Assembly: GCF_008367235.1 (NCBI RefSeq)
Contig: NZ_VTZS01000002.1
Location: forward strand, 62,001-126,000
Length of the DNA: 64,000 nt
Source of the DNA: Pareuzebyella sediminis
Lineage (GTDB): Bacteria; Bacteroidota; Bacteroidia; Flavobacteriales; Flavobacteriaceae
Direction: 5' to 3'
Positions 24,455-33,455 of this stretch are shown here, one piece after another; position 1 is the first letter of the stretch, and each line of letters opens with the position of its first letter. The translations under genes were made by a program, and so were the position numbers. The notes under the pieces were generated by a model. The model was not told where the DNA came from. It did no database searches and saw nothing but the letters and a program-made list of their open reading frames with translations.

Positions 24455-25357
24455 ATGACTGATTTTTTAAAGTGCACGGGTATTTTTTTGCTCATTTTCG
24501 GCCTGGGTGCCTGCCAGCCCCATCGGTCGAAACAGGCCTTATTGGGCACCCACATTCGCACCCAAATCGATGCCATAGACGGCGAGGTGGCGGTGGCCTT
24601 TCAAAACCTATCCGATCCCGACGATAGACTGCTGATCCATGGTGATGAAACCTTCCACGCCGCCAGTACCATGAAAGTACCGGTGATGATCGAACTGTTT
24701 AAACAACAGCGGGAGGGCTTGATCGACCTTAACGATTCCATCCTCTTGGTCAACGAATTCAAGAGCATTGTCGATGGCAGTCCGTATCAAATGAGCATCG
24801 ACGACGATAGTGATGATGTTATGTACAGCAACATTGGCCAAAAGATGACCTTTTACGATTTGTTGTACCCCATGATTACCGTAAGCAGCAATTTGGCGAC
24901 CAATGTGCTCATCGAATGGGCCGATGCGAAAAAGGTCACGGCTACCATGCGCGATCTCGGTGCCCAAAACATCGAGGTGTTACGTGGCGTCGAAGACATC
25001 AAGGCCTATGAGCTAGGGCTGAGCAATACCACCACCGCAAGGGACTTGATGGTCATTATGCAGGCCATTGCCGAGCACAAAGCGGGTAGTCCGGATGACT
25101 GTAAAGAGATGCTACGCATTCTGAAAGACCAGCGGTTTAATGAGATTATTCCGTTCTACCTGCCTGATTCGGTGGAGGTCGCCCATAAGACGGGATCGAT
25201 TACCGGGGTTCACCACGATGCCGGTATCGTGTATTTGCCCGATGGCCGTTCGTATGTGTTGGTATTGCTTTCGAAGAATCTTGAGAATTTTGAAGAGGGC
25301 ACCGAACAATTGGCGGGCATATCGAAAACGATCTACGAGTATATGCTACAGGAGTAG
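24455..25357 (+). CDS. Class A beta-lactamase-like lipoprotein
   Basis: A 300-residue serine beta-lactamase-family protein with a lipobox (GLGAC, then Q), so probably membrane-anchored. Catalytic motifs: STMK near residues 68-71, SSN near 147-149 in the place of SDN, a Glu-containing omega-loop region around RGVEDIKAYE, and HKTGS near 244-248. These match class A enzymes, so hydrolysis of beta-lactams is plausible but untested. It is outside the cassette arrays, GC-richer than them, and followed directly by a palindromic repeat array. Confidence 0.88.
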   Translation: MTDFLKCTGIFLLIFGLGACQPHRSKQALLGTHIRTQIDAIDGEVAVAFQNLSDPDDRLLIHGDETFHAASTMKVPVMIELFKQQREGLIDLNDSILLVNEFKSIVDGSPYQMSIDDDSDDVMYSNIGQKMTFYDLLYPMITVSSNLATNVLIEWADAKKVTATMRDLGAQNIEVLRGVEDIKAYELGLSNTTTARDLMVIMQAIAEHKAGSPDDCKEMLRILKDQRFNEIIPFYLPDSVEVAHKTGSITGVHHDAGIVYLPDGRSYVLVLLSKNLENFEEGTEQLAGISKTIYEYMLQE

Positions 25358-25360
25358 AAT

Positions 25361-26525
25361 GGTTGTGGATTCCTGCTTTCGCAGGAATGACACGCAATAA
25401 TGTTCAAGGGAGCCCTGTCATTCCACATCGGATACGGAATCCTTTCTTCAGCGTTTTGTCATTCCTTGTTTGACAAGGAATCTTCTGCACGGCAGGCACG
25501 TAGCCTTTTCTTGGATTCCTGCTTTCGCAGGAATGACACGTAATAATGTTCAAGGGAGCACTGTCCATCCGCATTGGATACGGAATCCATTCTTCAGCAT
25601 TTTGTCATTCCTTGCTGGACAAGGAATCTCTGCACGGCAGGCACGTAACGTTTTCTTGGCTTCCTGCTTCGCAGGAATGACACGCAAGAATGTTCAAGGG
25701 GGCACTGTCCATCCGCATTGGATGCGGAATCCATTCTTCAGCGTTATGTTATTCCTTGCCCGACAAGGAATCTTCTGCGCGGGGCGCATTTCGTTTTTTT
25801 GGATTCCTGCTTTCGCAGGAATGACAACTGATGTAAGGATTAGAACCTGTCATTCCGCACCTGATGCGGAATCCATTCTTCAGCGTTTTGTCATTCCTTG
25901 CTCGACAAGGAATCGTCTACGCGGCGGGCACGTAACCTTTTCAGGATTCCTGCTTTCGCAGGAATGCCAATCCTTGAGCGGGGGAAAAGAAACCCAGCCT
26001 GTCATTCCGTATTGGATAAGGAATCCATTCCTCAGCGTTTTGTCATTCCTTGTTTGACAAGTAATCTTCGGCACGGGGCGCGTTTCGTTTTCTGGATTCC
26101 TGCTTTCGCAGGAATGACACGCAATAATGTTCAAGGGAGCCCTGTCATTCCGCACCTGATGCGGAATCCATTCCTCAGCGTTTTGTCATTCCTTGCTCGA
26201 CAAGGAATCTCTGCACCCTTGGCACGTAACGTTTTCTGGATTCCTGCTTTCGCAGGAATGACAATCCTTGAGCGGGGGAAGAGAAACCCAGCCTGTCCTT
26301 CCGCATCGGATACGGAATCCATTCCTTAGCGTTTTGTCATTCCTTGCTCGACAATGAATCTTCCGCACTGCAGGCACGTAGTGTTACCTTGGATTCCTGC
26401 TTTCGCAGGAATGACAATCCTTGAGTGGGGGAAAAGAAACCCAACCTGTCCTTCCGCACCTGGTGCGGAATCCATTTTGCGTAAGGCATTACGTTACTCG
26501 ATTCCTCTTGTCTCAGGAATGACAA
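25361..26525. repeat. Array of short palindromic (REP-like) repeats
   Basis: About 1.16 kb made of interspersed small palindromes. The main element, GGATTCCTGCTTTCGCAGGA plus ATGAC, occurs eight times (near 25367, 25513, 25658, 25801, 25944, 26094, 26238 and 26391) with a ninth degenerate copy near 26499. Between them lie two others: TGTCATTCCGCA...TGCGGAATCC and GTCATTCCTTG..CGACAAGGAATC. Unit spacing is about 120-150 bp. Frames through it on both strands encode VIPAKAGIQ/SCESRNPE-type text and are not genes. It separates two convergent genes. Confidence 0.9.
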
Positions 26526-26532
26526 GTGGAGC

Positions 26533-27774
26533 TTAATGGGTCAAACCATTTTTTTCGGCTTTGGCCAAAAATTGAAGGATGACAAAAATTAAAACGCAAA
26601 GTCCGAAGTACGAGAACCCCAGTCCCTGTTGGGTTTCTGGTCCGATCAGTCCGACTACTCCATAGCTAAAGATCGAGGTGATAAAAAAGGCGGAACCGCC
26701 GATAAATCCACCGGAAATACCCGCCATTTTTGGGAAGCGCCCGATACAATAGGCAAAGTAGTTGTTGAAGATAAACCCGACACCGACATGTACCAAAAAA
26801 GCAAAGAACACCAAGCTGTATAGGTTTTGCCACCAATAGGTACTTATGATCATTAGGCCAATGGCCACCAATTCCAAATAACTGGCAATGCGCAACTTCG
26901 GTAAGAAAGGTCGGTCAATAAGCAGTTTTCCCAAAAACCCACCACATAACCAAGCGATACCCATAAAAAGGGAGGCATAACCGGCCACCACCGGGGTATA
27001 TCCCATTCCGTGCTCAATAATAAAGGCCCCGGCAAGGTTGAAGACCATTGTGGTACCGTAGCTCAGGCCTACACAGATAACCCCGTAAAGAAACAAGGGC
27101 GTACGCAGCATCACGCCATAATCTTCAAGAATCGACGCCCACTTAAAGGGCCGGTACTCCGGAACGGTCTCCCCGGAGAAAAACAGTTCAAAAAGAAGGA
27201 GCAGGGAGGCATAGCCTGCCAATACGTAAAAACTGGCCTGCCAATCGAAATAATGTTGCAGATAGCCTCCTATAAAAGGGGCAATAATGGGTGCAATGGA
27301 CCATACGATAGACATAAGGCTCAAGTAATGCTTTCTTTTCTCCCCTTCGTGTACATCTACGAAAAAGCTGCGTTTCGAGACTCCGATACAGCCTATGGCC
27401 ATCCCTTGCAGTACCCGCATGGCATAAATGACCTCGATGTGCAGGGTCAAGGCAATGGTGATGTTACTGGCAATGAATGCCATCAGGGCGATCAAGGTCA
27501 AGCGATACCTGCCAAAGCTGTCCATTAACGGCCCCGTAAAAAACTGGGTAAGGGCATAGCTCAATAAAAAGAGGGTAAGCGTGAACTGTACGGCGGCGTC
27601 GCTCTGTTCCAGGGCCAGGGCCATGGCCGGCATAGAAGGCGCGTACATATCGGTAATAAAACCTGATAAGGGAATGGTCAGAAAGGCCAGTACTGTCGCA
27701 ATACCCTTATGTCTCGGCCGTAGTTTCTTCACCGTATTCGGGCGAAGCCATAAAAGGGTGGGTTTTACCGCCAT
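26533..27774 (-). CDS. MFS multidrug exporter, Bcr/CflA type
   Basis: A 413-residue integral membrane protein with twelve predicted helices. The N-terminal half has the drug:proton antiporter features PLSGFITDMYAPSMP in helix 1, the loop motif GPLMDSFGRYRLT between helices 2 and 3, and the helix 4 region MRVLQGMAIG. Bcr/CflA members export drugs or small metabolites using the proton gradient; the substrate cannot be predicted. It ends 8 bp beyond the repeat array. A beta-lactamase gene faces it, but co-regulation is not shown. Confidence 0.88.
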   Translation of the reverse strand: MAVKPTLLWLRPNTVKKLRPRHKGIATVLAFLTIPLSGFITDMYAPSMPAMALALEQSDAAVQFTLTLFLLSYALTQFFTGPLMDSFGRYRLTLIALMAFIASNITIALTLHIEVIYAMRVLQGMAIGCIGVSKRSFFVDVHEGEKRKHYLSLMSIVWSIAPIIAPFIGGYLQHYFDWQASFYVLAGYASLLLLFELFFSGETVPEYRPFKWASILEDYGVMLRTPLFLYGVICVGLSYGTTMVFNLAGAFIIEHGMGYTPVVAGYASLFMGIAWLCGGFLGKLLIDRPFLPKLRIASYLELVAIGLMIISTYWWQNLYSLVFFAFLVHVGVGFIFNNYFAYCIGRFPKMAGISGGFIGGSAFFITSIFSYGVVGLIGPETQQGLGFSYFGLCVLIFVILQFLAKAEKNGLTH

Positions 27775-27951
27775 TCGTAATAAGTGATTGGGTATTTAAC
27801 TCGCGGTAAAGGTAAGGCCCAACTGGCAATCTTTTCGTATCGAATGCCCACGGATTTGTAATCGACAGGTCCTTTAGCGAACGTTTTCGTACCCGCCTAT
27901 AAGAAGGGATAGGTACGAACGATACCGTTATACGGTTTGAATCGAATACGA

Positions 27952-28566
27952 TTAATTGGGGGATACCACTTCCCATTCACGCAAATAAATATTGCGAACA
28001 GCCGCATGGGGCACTTGTTCTCGGCTTTTTGCGGTAAAATGGAAGGCGCCCAATGGATTTTCTGTAGAAGCAACGGATGAATGGTCTAAGGTAAACTTTT
28101 GCATTAAAAATTTTCCAAGGGCCTCATGGCGCTTTTCCATTAAAGTGTTGACCATCATCTTTCCACCGTCTGCCGTAGAGAGAATCATGGGTACCAGTTT
28201 GCTCTGGGTCTCCGTTAGGGTATAGTTCATTTTACATGAGCGGCATCTAACGACCAATACCTGTTCCTGACAGTTCCAAAGTTGCATGTGGGTGTTCTGA
28301 CATCGGCTACAGCCATACACCCAATGGCCAAGTTGGTGTAACAAATACCTTAAAATAAGTTGTTGTCGCAAAAGACCCGAATGCTCGCTGAGCCATTGCC
28401 TTTTTTCTCGATGTTGTTGGGGTAAATTGATGCCAAAATACCAAGCTAAAAACAGGAGGGATGAAATAAAAAGCGAAATTAAAAGTATGTTTCCATTGTC
28501 CCAGAGAAAGGATTGTAGGGTGGCCGGAGCCAAGGGTGGACCCGATTGTGCATAAGCAGCACTCAT
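27952..28566 (-). CDS. Membrane protein with zinc-ribbon domain
   Basis: Not recognised as a named family. A 204-residue protein with one membrane segment near residues 27-45. A zinc ribbon follows: CSRC near 85-88 and CRSC near 108-111. The rest is helical and charged. The membrane anchor with a cytoplasmic zinc ribbon suggests a protein-protein or nucleic-acid contact role, but that is inference. It lies about 180 bp upstream of the MFS gene on the same strand. Confidence 0.75.
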   Translation of the reverse strand: MSAAYAQSGPPLAPATLQSFLWDNGNILLISLFISSLLFLAWYFGINLPQQHREKRQWLSEHSGLLRQQLILRYLLHQLGHWVYGCSRCQNTHMQLWNCQEQVLVVRCRSCKMNYTLTETQSKLVPMILSTADGGKMMVNTLMEKRHEALGKFLMQKFTLDHSSVASTENPLGAFHFTAKSREQVPHAAVRNIYLREWEVVSPN

Positions 28567-28915
28567 AAAATCAGTTAGTTTAAAGGTGTTCTTTTTCCGT
28601 TTGCCCCGCCGAGATATCGACGTTTCTGAAGGTAAAAAAACAAAGGGAAAAAACGAGTTTCAACAGAACAATTTCGTCTATAAAAACGAGCCTTTTATCG
28701 ATTAATCGGGGTTCAGGAATAGTACATGTATTCGTATCGAATTATTAGGAGGAATAATCTATTTTATATGTAGGTAAATACATCATTTTGATAAATTCGC
28801 TACCTCTCTTCTTTATAGAGGGATATGAGTTGCCAGCATCTAAAATAGCACTAGGAGGCACACATCTTGAACGCAACCGAAAAGGCAAGGCTACATCTTA
28901 TTCCTAAATAATGGA
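28567..28915. other. Intergenic region between divergent genes
   Basis: About 350 bp between a minus-strand and a plus-strand gene, with no supported gene. It must hold both promoters; I could not pick convincing elements. Confidence 0.4.
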
Positions 28916-29389
28916 ATGAAAAGTGTAGCTATGCTCATCAGCGGTCTGGCCATTTTGTTATCCTGTAACAAAGACGAAGGCCTTGAGATCAATGAGCAAG
29001 ATTTTCTGATTTTCGGACATTTCTATGGGGAATGTATCGGGGAAGGGTGTGTTGAAATCTTTAAACTCACCGACAAAGGCGTATTTGAGGATACTGTTGA
29101 TGATTATTCGGGGGAAAATCTGGAATTTGTCCCCCTGGAATCCGGGCTGTTCGATGAGGTCAGGGATTTACAAGATTATTTTCCGGTGCAATTGCTAAGC
29201 GAAAGGAAAGAGGTCTTCGGTTGTCCCGATTGCGCGGATGGAGGAGGTCTACATATTCAATATTCCAACTATGGCATCGTGAGCCGTTGGAGAATCGACC
29301 AGATGAAGGATAATGTGCCCACCTATTTACACGATTTTATGGACAAGGTGAATGAAAAAATTGCGTTGATCCATGAGCGTACCGAATGA
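28916..29389 (+). CDS. Hypothetical lipoprotein
   Basis: Not recognised. A 157-residue lipoprotein (lipobox ILLSC, then NKDEG). It contains two cysteine pairs, GECIGEGC near residues 38-45 and GCPDC near 102-106, suggesting disulfides or metal binding. The start ATG opens the signal sequence. It stands alone upstream of the sulfatase gene, 205 bp away, and need not be linked to it. Confidence 0.75.
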   Translation: MKSVAMLISGLAILLSCNKDEGLEINEQDFLIFGHFYGECIGEGCVEIFKLTDKGVFEDTVDDYSGENLEFVPLESGLFDEVRDLQDYFPVQLLSERKEVFGCPDCADGGGLHIQYSNYGIVSRWRIDQMKDNVPTYLHDFMDKVNEKIALIHERTE

Positions 29390-29594
29390 CCAGGGCCATT
29401 ATGATCCTTGTAAAGCCCAATCAGTACAAAGATGTAGCGACCGCCAGATGCTCAATCCATAGGCGCTAAAACCGATTATGGTCATTTTCGCGGATAGGTG
29501 AGGAAAACGTTGAACAGCTATCTGTAGAGAAAATTTGATACCCTTGGATTTCCATCGTATTTTAGGAGGAATTGTATAGACCTAAAAACTAACC

Positions 29595-31007
29595 ATGCGC
29601 TTTTCAAAAGAGTTTCTTTCTTTGGGTACCCTTCTCTTTTTTTACGTAGCAGGTGTCTTTGCCCAAAGCACCGAAAAACCGAACATCATTTATATCTATA
29701 CCGACCAGCAAAGCGCCTCTATGATGAGCTGCGCAGGTAATAAATGGCTCAAGACCCCGGCTATGGACTATATTGCCGAGCACGGCGTACGCTTTACGAG
29801 GGCCTATGTGACCAACCCGGTCTGCTCGCCCTCGCGTATGAGTTTGATGACAGGTCGCTTTCCCAGTGCGTTTCAAGATACGACAGGTCAAAAAGTATAT
29901 GAGAACTGGGGGGCAATGCGGGTCGCTACCCTCCCTGAGGCGGTTCGTGAGAACAGCTTGCCCATACGCTTAAAAGAAGCCGGCTACGAACTGGTATTCG
30001 GGGGCAAACAGCACCTTCCCCAACCTTTGACTCCCGAAACCCTGGGTTTTAAGGTCATTAGTACCAACGAACGAGAAGGCCTGGCAGCCGAGGCGGCCGA
30101 CTATATTAAGAACAAGCATTCCAAGCCTTTCTTTATGGTAGTGTCATTGATCAATCCACACGATATTTGCTATATGGCCATTCGCGATTTTGCAGAGACC
30201 GAACACGAAAAATTGTTGGTGAGCAAGGGGGTAGTGGAAACGGCCACTTTAGACAAGGCTTTGGTAAAGCCAAAGGGAGTCAGTGATGAGGCGTTCTATA
30301 CCTCGTATGCCCCGCCTCTACCACCTAATTTCGAACCTCAAATAGATGAGCCTCAAGCCATCAAGGCCCTCATTGCCCAGCGGAATTTTAGAAAGAAGGC
30401 CCGAGAAGCATATTCAGAAAAGGACTGGCGCATGCACCGTTGGGCCTATGCGCGGCTCACGGAGACCGTAGACCAACAGGTACAGACCGTACTCGATGCG
30501 GTTCGTGCTTCGGGCCAAGAAGAAAACACGCTTATCGTCTTCTCTTCCGATCATGGCGATATGGATGGCTCCCATCGTATGGAACATAAGTCCACCCCAT
30601 ACGAAGAGGCGACCAACGTGCCTTTTATGATGATGTGGAAGGGCAAAATTCCGGCCGGTGTGGTCGATGATACCCATTTGGTGTCCAATGGTCTGGATGT
30701 GTTACCCACGTTGACCGACTATGCCGGTATACCGACCCAAGCCGATAAAAGGGGCTTAAGTCTCAAACCGTTGCTCGAGGGGGGAGACGATTGGCGGGAA
30801 ACCTTGGGCGTAGAATGTGAGGTAGGTCGTATGGTGGTTCATAAAGACGGCTATAAGTACATCCGCTATTTTGGAGATGAAGTAGAGGAACAATTATTGG
30901 ATTTGAACCGCGACCCCTACGAGACAAGACATTTTACCGCTAGTGCAGATCACACTCAAATCTTGAACGACCTGCGTACGGCTTTCGAAACCCTATGGTT
31001 CGACTAG
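29595..31007 (+). CDS. Secreted sulfatase (formylglycine-dependent, family S1)
   Basis: A 470-residue sulfatase with signal peptide ending VFAQS. The maturation motif C-S-P-S-R starts at C77, followed by MSLMTGR; this Cys must be converted to formylglycine by an anaerobic or FGE-type maturase not in the window. Metal ligands fit PNIIYIYTDQQ near residue 30 and FSSDHGDMDG near 318. It probably removes sulfate from algal or animal polysaccharide. Convergent with the cytochrome/DUF1501 operon. Subfamily and substrate are not determinable here. Confidence 0.92.
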   Translation: MRFSKEFLSLGTLLFFYVAGVFAQSTEKPNIIYIYTDQQSASMMSCAGNKWLKTPAMDYIAEHGVRFTRAYVTNPVCSPSRMSLMTGRFPSAFQDTTGQKVYENWGAMRVATLPEAVRENSLPIRLKEAGYELVFGGKQHLPQPLTPETLGFKVISTNEREGLAAEAADYIKNKHSKPFFMVVSLINPHDICYMAIRDFAETEHEKLLVSKGVVETATLDKALVKPKGVSDEAFYTSYAPPLPPNFEPQIDEPQAIKALIAQRNFRKKAREAYSEKDWRMHRWAYARLTETVDQQVQTVLDAVRASGQEENTLIVFSSDHGDMDGSHRMEHKSTPYEEATNVPFMMMWKGKIPAGVVDDTHLVSNGLDVLPTLTDYAGIPTQADKRGLSLKPLLEGGDDWRETLGVECEVGRMVVHKDGYKYIRYFGDEVEEQLLDLNRDPYETRHFTASADHTQILNDLRTAFETLWFD

Positions 31008-31014
31008 GCCATGC

Positions 31015-32430
31015 TTAGAAACCCTCCCTTTCGTAAACTATAGTTATATTTTTATGGGCCTTTTGAAATTGTAGGGCCAACGAATCGTTGGTAGGCGTTT
31101 GCCAAAGATAGACCGTTTTAAGTTTGGGAAATTGGGGAAGCAACTCGAACACACCATCTGAAACTTGGGTACCGAAGAGGTTGAGCGATTCTAGATTTTT
31201 CAGTGTTAAAAGATGGGCTATGCCCACATCGGTAATCGGATTGCCGCGCAGGTCGAGCCGAACTAAATTTTCAAGCTGGCCTATTTTTTCGAGATGCACA
31301 TCTTTCACCGCGGCATTGGCCAAGTTCAACCATACGAGCTGTTCTTTGAGTGCGATAAGCATTTGGGCATCGCTCGGTTTGAAACTTCTGCCGCTCAAGC
31401 TGAAATTGGCCTCGTAAAAGTGCTTGTCTTCCATTAATCGGTTCATCAAGAAGCCCTTATTTTGAAGGGAATCGATATCGGCAGCGTTCGGTACAGGGGG
31501 GATCTTATTGAACACGGTATTCCTATCAAGGCCTAAGTAGTGTATGACCGTCGGAAGAATGGCGTCGTTGGCAGGGAGTTCGGTAACATATCCGTTAGGC
31601 AAAGCTCCAGCTTGAATCCAAAAGCCGATAATCTCAACCTCTTCGTCGGATAGGGGTGGTTTTCCCTCGGAGGGCATAAAGTCATCATGGGTTTCGGGAA
31701 GGGTTATGCGTCGAAAGAGTTCGCTACCCTCAGGATTTCCTGGCAGCACGGTCTCGTTACTTTCGCCTCCTGCCAATATATGGTTGTGGGAAGTGAGTAG
31801 TAAGTCACCCTTTCGCTTTCCTTCATTATGGCAGCTCACGCACTTTCTTTCCATGATCGGTACTACTAAATCAAGAAAGATATCGGCTGAATCAATGACC
31901 GCAACTTTTTTTCTAGGTTCTTTCTTAGGAGGCAGTCCCGCCACATTACGCAACGTATTGGGGGCATACTCGAGCAGGTAGGTAGAACCATGGGTCAGAT
32001 TTCCGCCCAGATGGCCGGTGTACATCAAAAGCACGACTACTAGAACTACCGGGACCCATGTGATATAAGCGCTAAGGCGAAACTGACTTTTAAATAACAA
32101 ATAGCAGCCTGTCGAAAGGGCCAATAGGGCGATGCCGCTCCACTGGTGCCAAAATAGGGTGTCCGTATCGTAATCACCCGAAAGGGAAAGCAAGTAGCCG
32201 AATACTACGGAGAAGAAAGCACTCCATGCACCCAGGGCCCATAAGTAAGGGGTGTAAGGTTTCAAAGTATAAAACTTAGGCCACCGGGTCGCGAGCTGAG
32301 AAATACCGGCCATCAGTAAAAACCCAATAGGCAGATGTACCACCATTGGATGGAACCTTCCTAAAAATTTTAGAACGTCGGGAGGGTTTTCAAGAAAGCC
32401 GTTATTCAGAACGATAGTCCACTCCATCAA
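31015..32430 (-). CDS. DUF2231 membrane domain, c-type cytochrome and leucine-rich repeat fusion
   Basis: A 471-residue protein of three parts. Residues about 20-145 are a DUF2231-type membrane domain with four helices and RFHPMVVHLPIGF. Residues about 185-290 hold a planctomycete-type cytochrome domain with heme site CVSCH at 197-201. Residues about 350-460 are leucine-rich repeats (LVRLDLRGNPITDVGIAHL; LESLNLFGTQVSDG). Last gene of the four-gene minus-strand operon. It may link a surface oxidation or hydrolysis step to the membrane; the role is unknown. Confidence 0.85.
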   Translation of the reverse strand: MMEWTIVLNNGFLENPPDVLKFLGRFHPMVVHLPIGFLLMAGISQLATRWPKFYTLKPYTPYLWALGAWSAFFSVVFGYLLSLSGDYDTDTLFWHQWSGIALLALSTGCYLLFKSQFRLSAYITWVPVVLVVVLLMYTGHLGGNLTHGSTYLLEYAPNTLRNVAGLPPKKEPRKKVAVIDSADIFLDLVVPIMERKCVSCHNEGKRKGDLLLTSHNHILAGGESNETVLPGNPEGSELFRRITLPETHDDFMPSEGKPPLSDEEVEIIGFWIQAGALPNGYVTELPANDAILPTVIHYLGLDRNTVFNKIPPVPNAADIDSLQNKGFLMNRLMEDKHFYEANFSLSGRSFKPSDAQMLIALKEQLVWLNLANAAVKDVHLEKIGQLENLVRLDLRGNPITDVGIAHLLTLKNLESLNLFGTQVSDGVFELLPQFPKLKTVYLWQTPTNDSLALQFQKAHKNITIVYEREGF

Positions 32431-32433
32431 CGC

Positions 32434-33348
32434 TTATTTTAACGGAGTACCTTTAAGTTTCTTGCCATTGGTGGTCAAGAGTTGAAAATGATGCACGTTG
32501 TAGCCCATATATTTCCAAAGCAAATTTTTATCCTTATCGATTTCAAATAATTTGATGCCTTCTTTCGCACCATAACTGGCAATAACGGTATGGCCATTGG
32601 GTAATCGTTGTGCTCCACATGGGTCGGCAAAAGGTTTTTCATCAAAGTCGTCATTGGTTGCTTTCCAGACCACTTGGCCATCTTTATCAAGTTCGACCAC
32701 TTTATTGCCATGGGTAAGGGTGACCAAGGTACGTCCATTCTTCAGTCGAATGGCCGTAAAAGGCCAGTTTTCGGCCGCTCTTCCGCCGAGTGCTCCTTTG
32801 TCCGTTTTAAAGGTATTCACTACAGTTCCGTCAAGTCGATATTCTTTGACGGCAAAGGCCAATAAATGTGGAACGAGGTAATTACCATTGGCTAACTTTC
32901 GGGCCATTCGGGTCTGCATATGCACATTGTCGGTTTCGGGAAGTAGCGGAACACTTTGAACCACTTTCCCCTCTTTATCCACTTCAACGATTCGGGGTTT
33001 TGTACCCGATTCGGTTATCATGGTATTTCCGTTTCGAAGCCGAACGGCAGTCCCCAATTCCATGGGGGGTTCGGATTTAGAGTAGGTGAAGATTACCTTT
33101 TTGTTCCGATCGTATTCTTTGACCTCGTCGGCCCAACAAATCAGAATGTTTCCATTGTCGAGCACGTAGCCATCGCGGGCACCGGGTTTTTCGGAATCCC
33201 AGAGTACCTCATTGGCTTCTCCGATAATTCCGGTGAATTGTGGGCCGGCCATGAAAAAGGAATGGGTTATTTCCTGGGTATTTTGACCCAAAAGGAATAG
33301 AGGCAACAACATTAAGGGCACCCACCCCATCTTTATTCTTTTATTCAT
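32434..33348 (-). CDS. Secreted beta-propeller (PQQ/WD40-like) protein
   Basis: A 304-residue secreted protein. The signal peptide MNKRIKMGWVPLMLLPLFLL then GQ supports the chosen ATG; an upstream in-frame start would add 23 unlikely residues. The body has repeated blades of the type LDNGNILICWADEVKEYD, LRNGNTMITE, LANGNYLVP, LKNGRTLVTL and LPNGHTVIAS, that is NG-turn propeller blades as in arylsulfotransferase- or PQQ-like folds. Catalysis is not evident. Between the DUF1501 gene and the cytochrome-LRR gene, 3 bp from the latter. Confidence 0.82.
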   Translation of the reverse strand: MNKRIKMGWVPLMLLPLFLLGQNTQEITHSFFMAGPQFTGIIGEANEVLWDSEKPGARDGYVLDNGNILICWADEVKEYDRNKKVIFTYSKSEPPMELGTAVRLRNGNTMITESGTKPRIVEVDKEGKVVQSVPLLPETDNVHMQTRMARKLANGNYLVPHLLAFAVKEYRLDGTVVNTFKTDKGALGGRAAENWPFTAIRLKNGRTLVTLTHGNKVVELDKDGQVVWKATNDDFDEKPFADPCGAQRLPNGHTVIASYGAKEGIKLFEIDKDKNLLWKYMGYNVHHFQLLTTNGKKLKGTPLK

Positions 33349-33455
33349 TGTAATTCTTTCGGTTTCATGCTTACGGTGCCGCAACGCGCAAAAAGCCAAT
33401 GAGCTGCTAAATTGCAACTATCTGCCTACTGCTACTGCCATTTTTATATGGAACA

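Noticed and set aside
25361-26525. Several frames on both strands through the REP-like array, with PAKAGIQ/SCESRNPE-type translations
   Set aside because: These are translations of the short palindromic repeats, in all frames and both strands, a known false-gene pattern.
25361-26525. Possible CRISPR array
   Set aside because: The repeated element is palindromic and spaced 120-150 bp with other repeats between, spacers are not unique, and no cas genes are present.
27010-27528. Plus-strand frame of 172 codons over the MFS gene
   Set aside because: It is antisense to a 12-helix MFS protein with family motifs and has no recognisable content of its own.
27707-27976. Minus-strand frame of 89 codons near the MFS start
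   Set aside because: It overlaps the start of the MFS gene in another frame, and the zinc-ribbon gene lies directly upstream; there is no sign of a folded protein.
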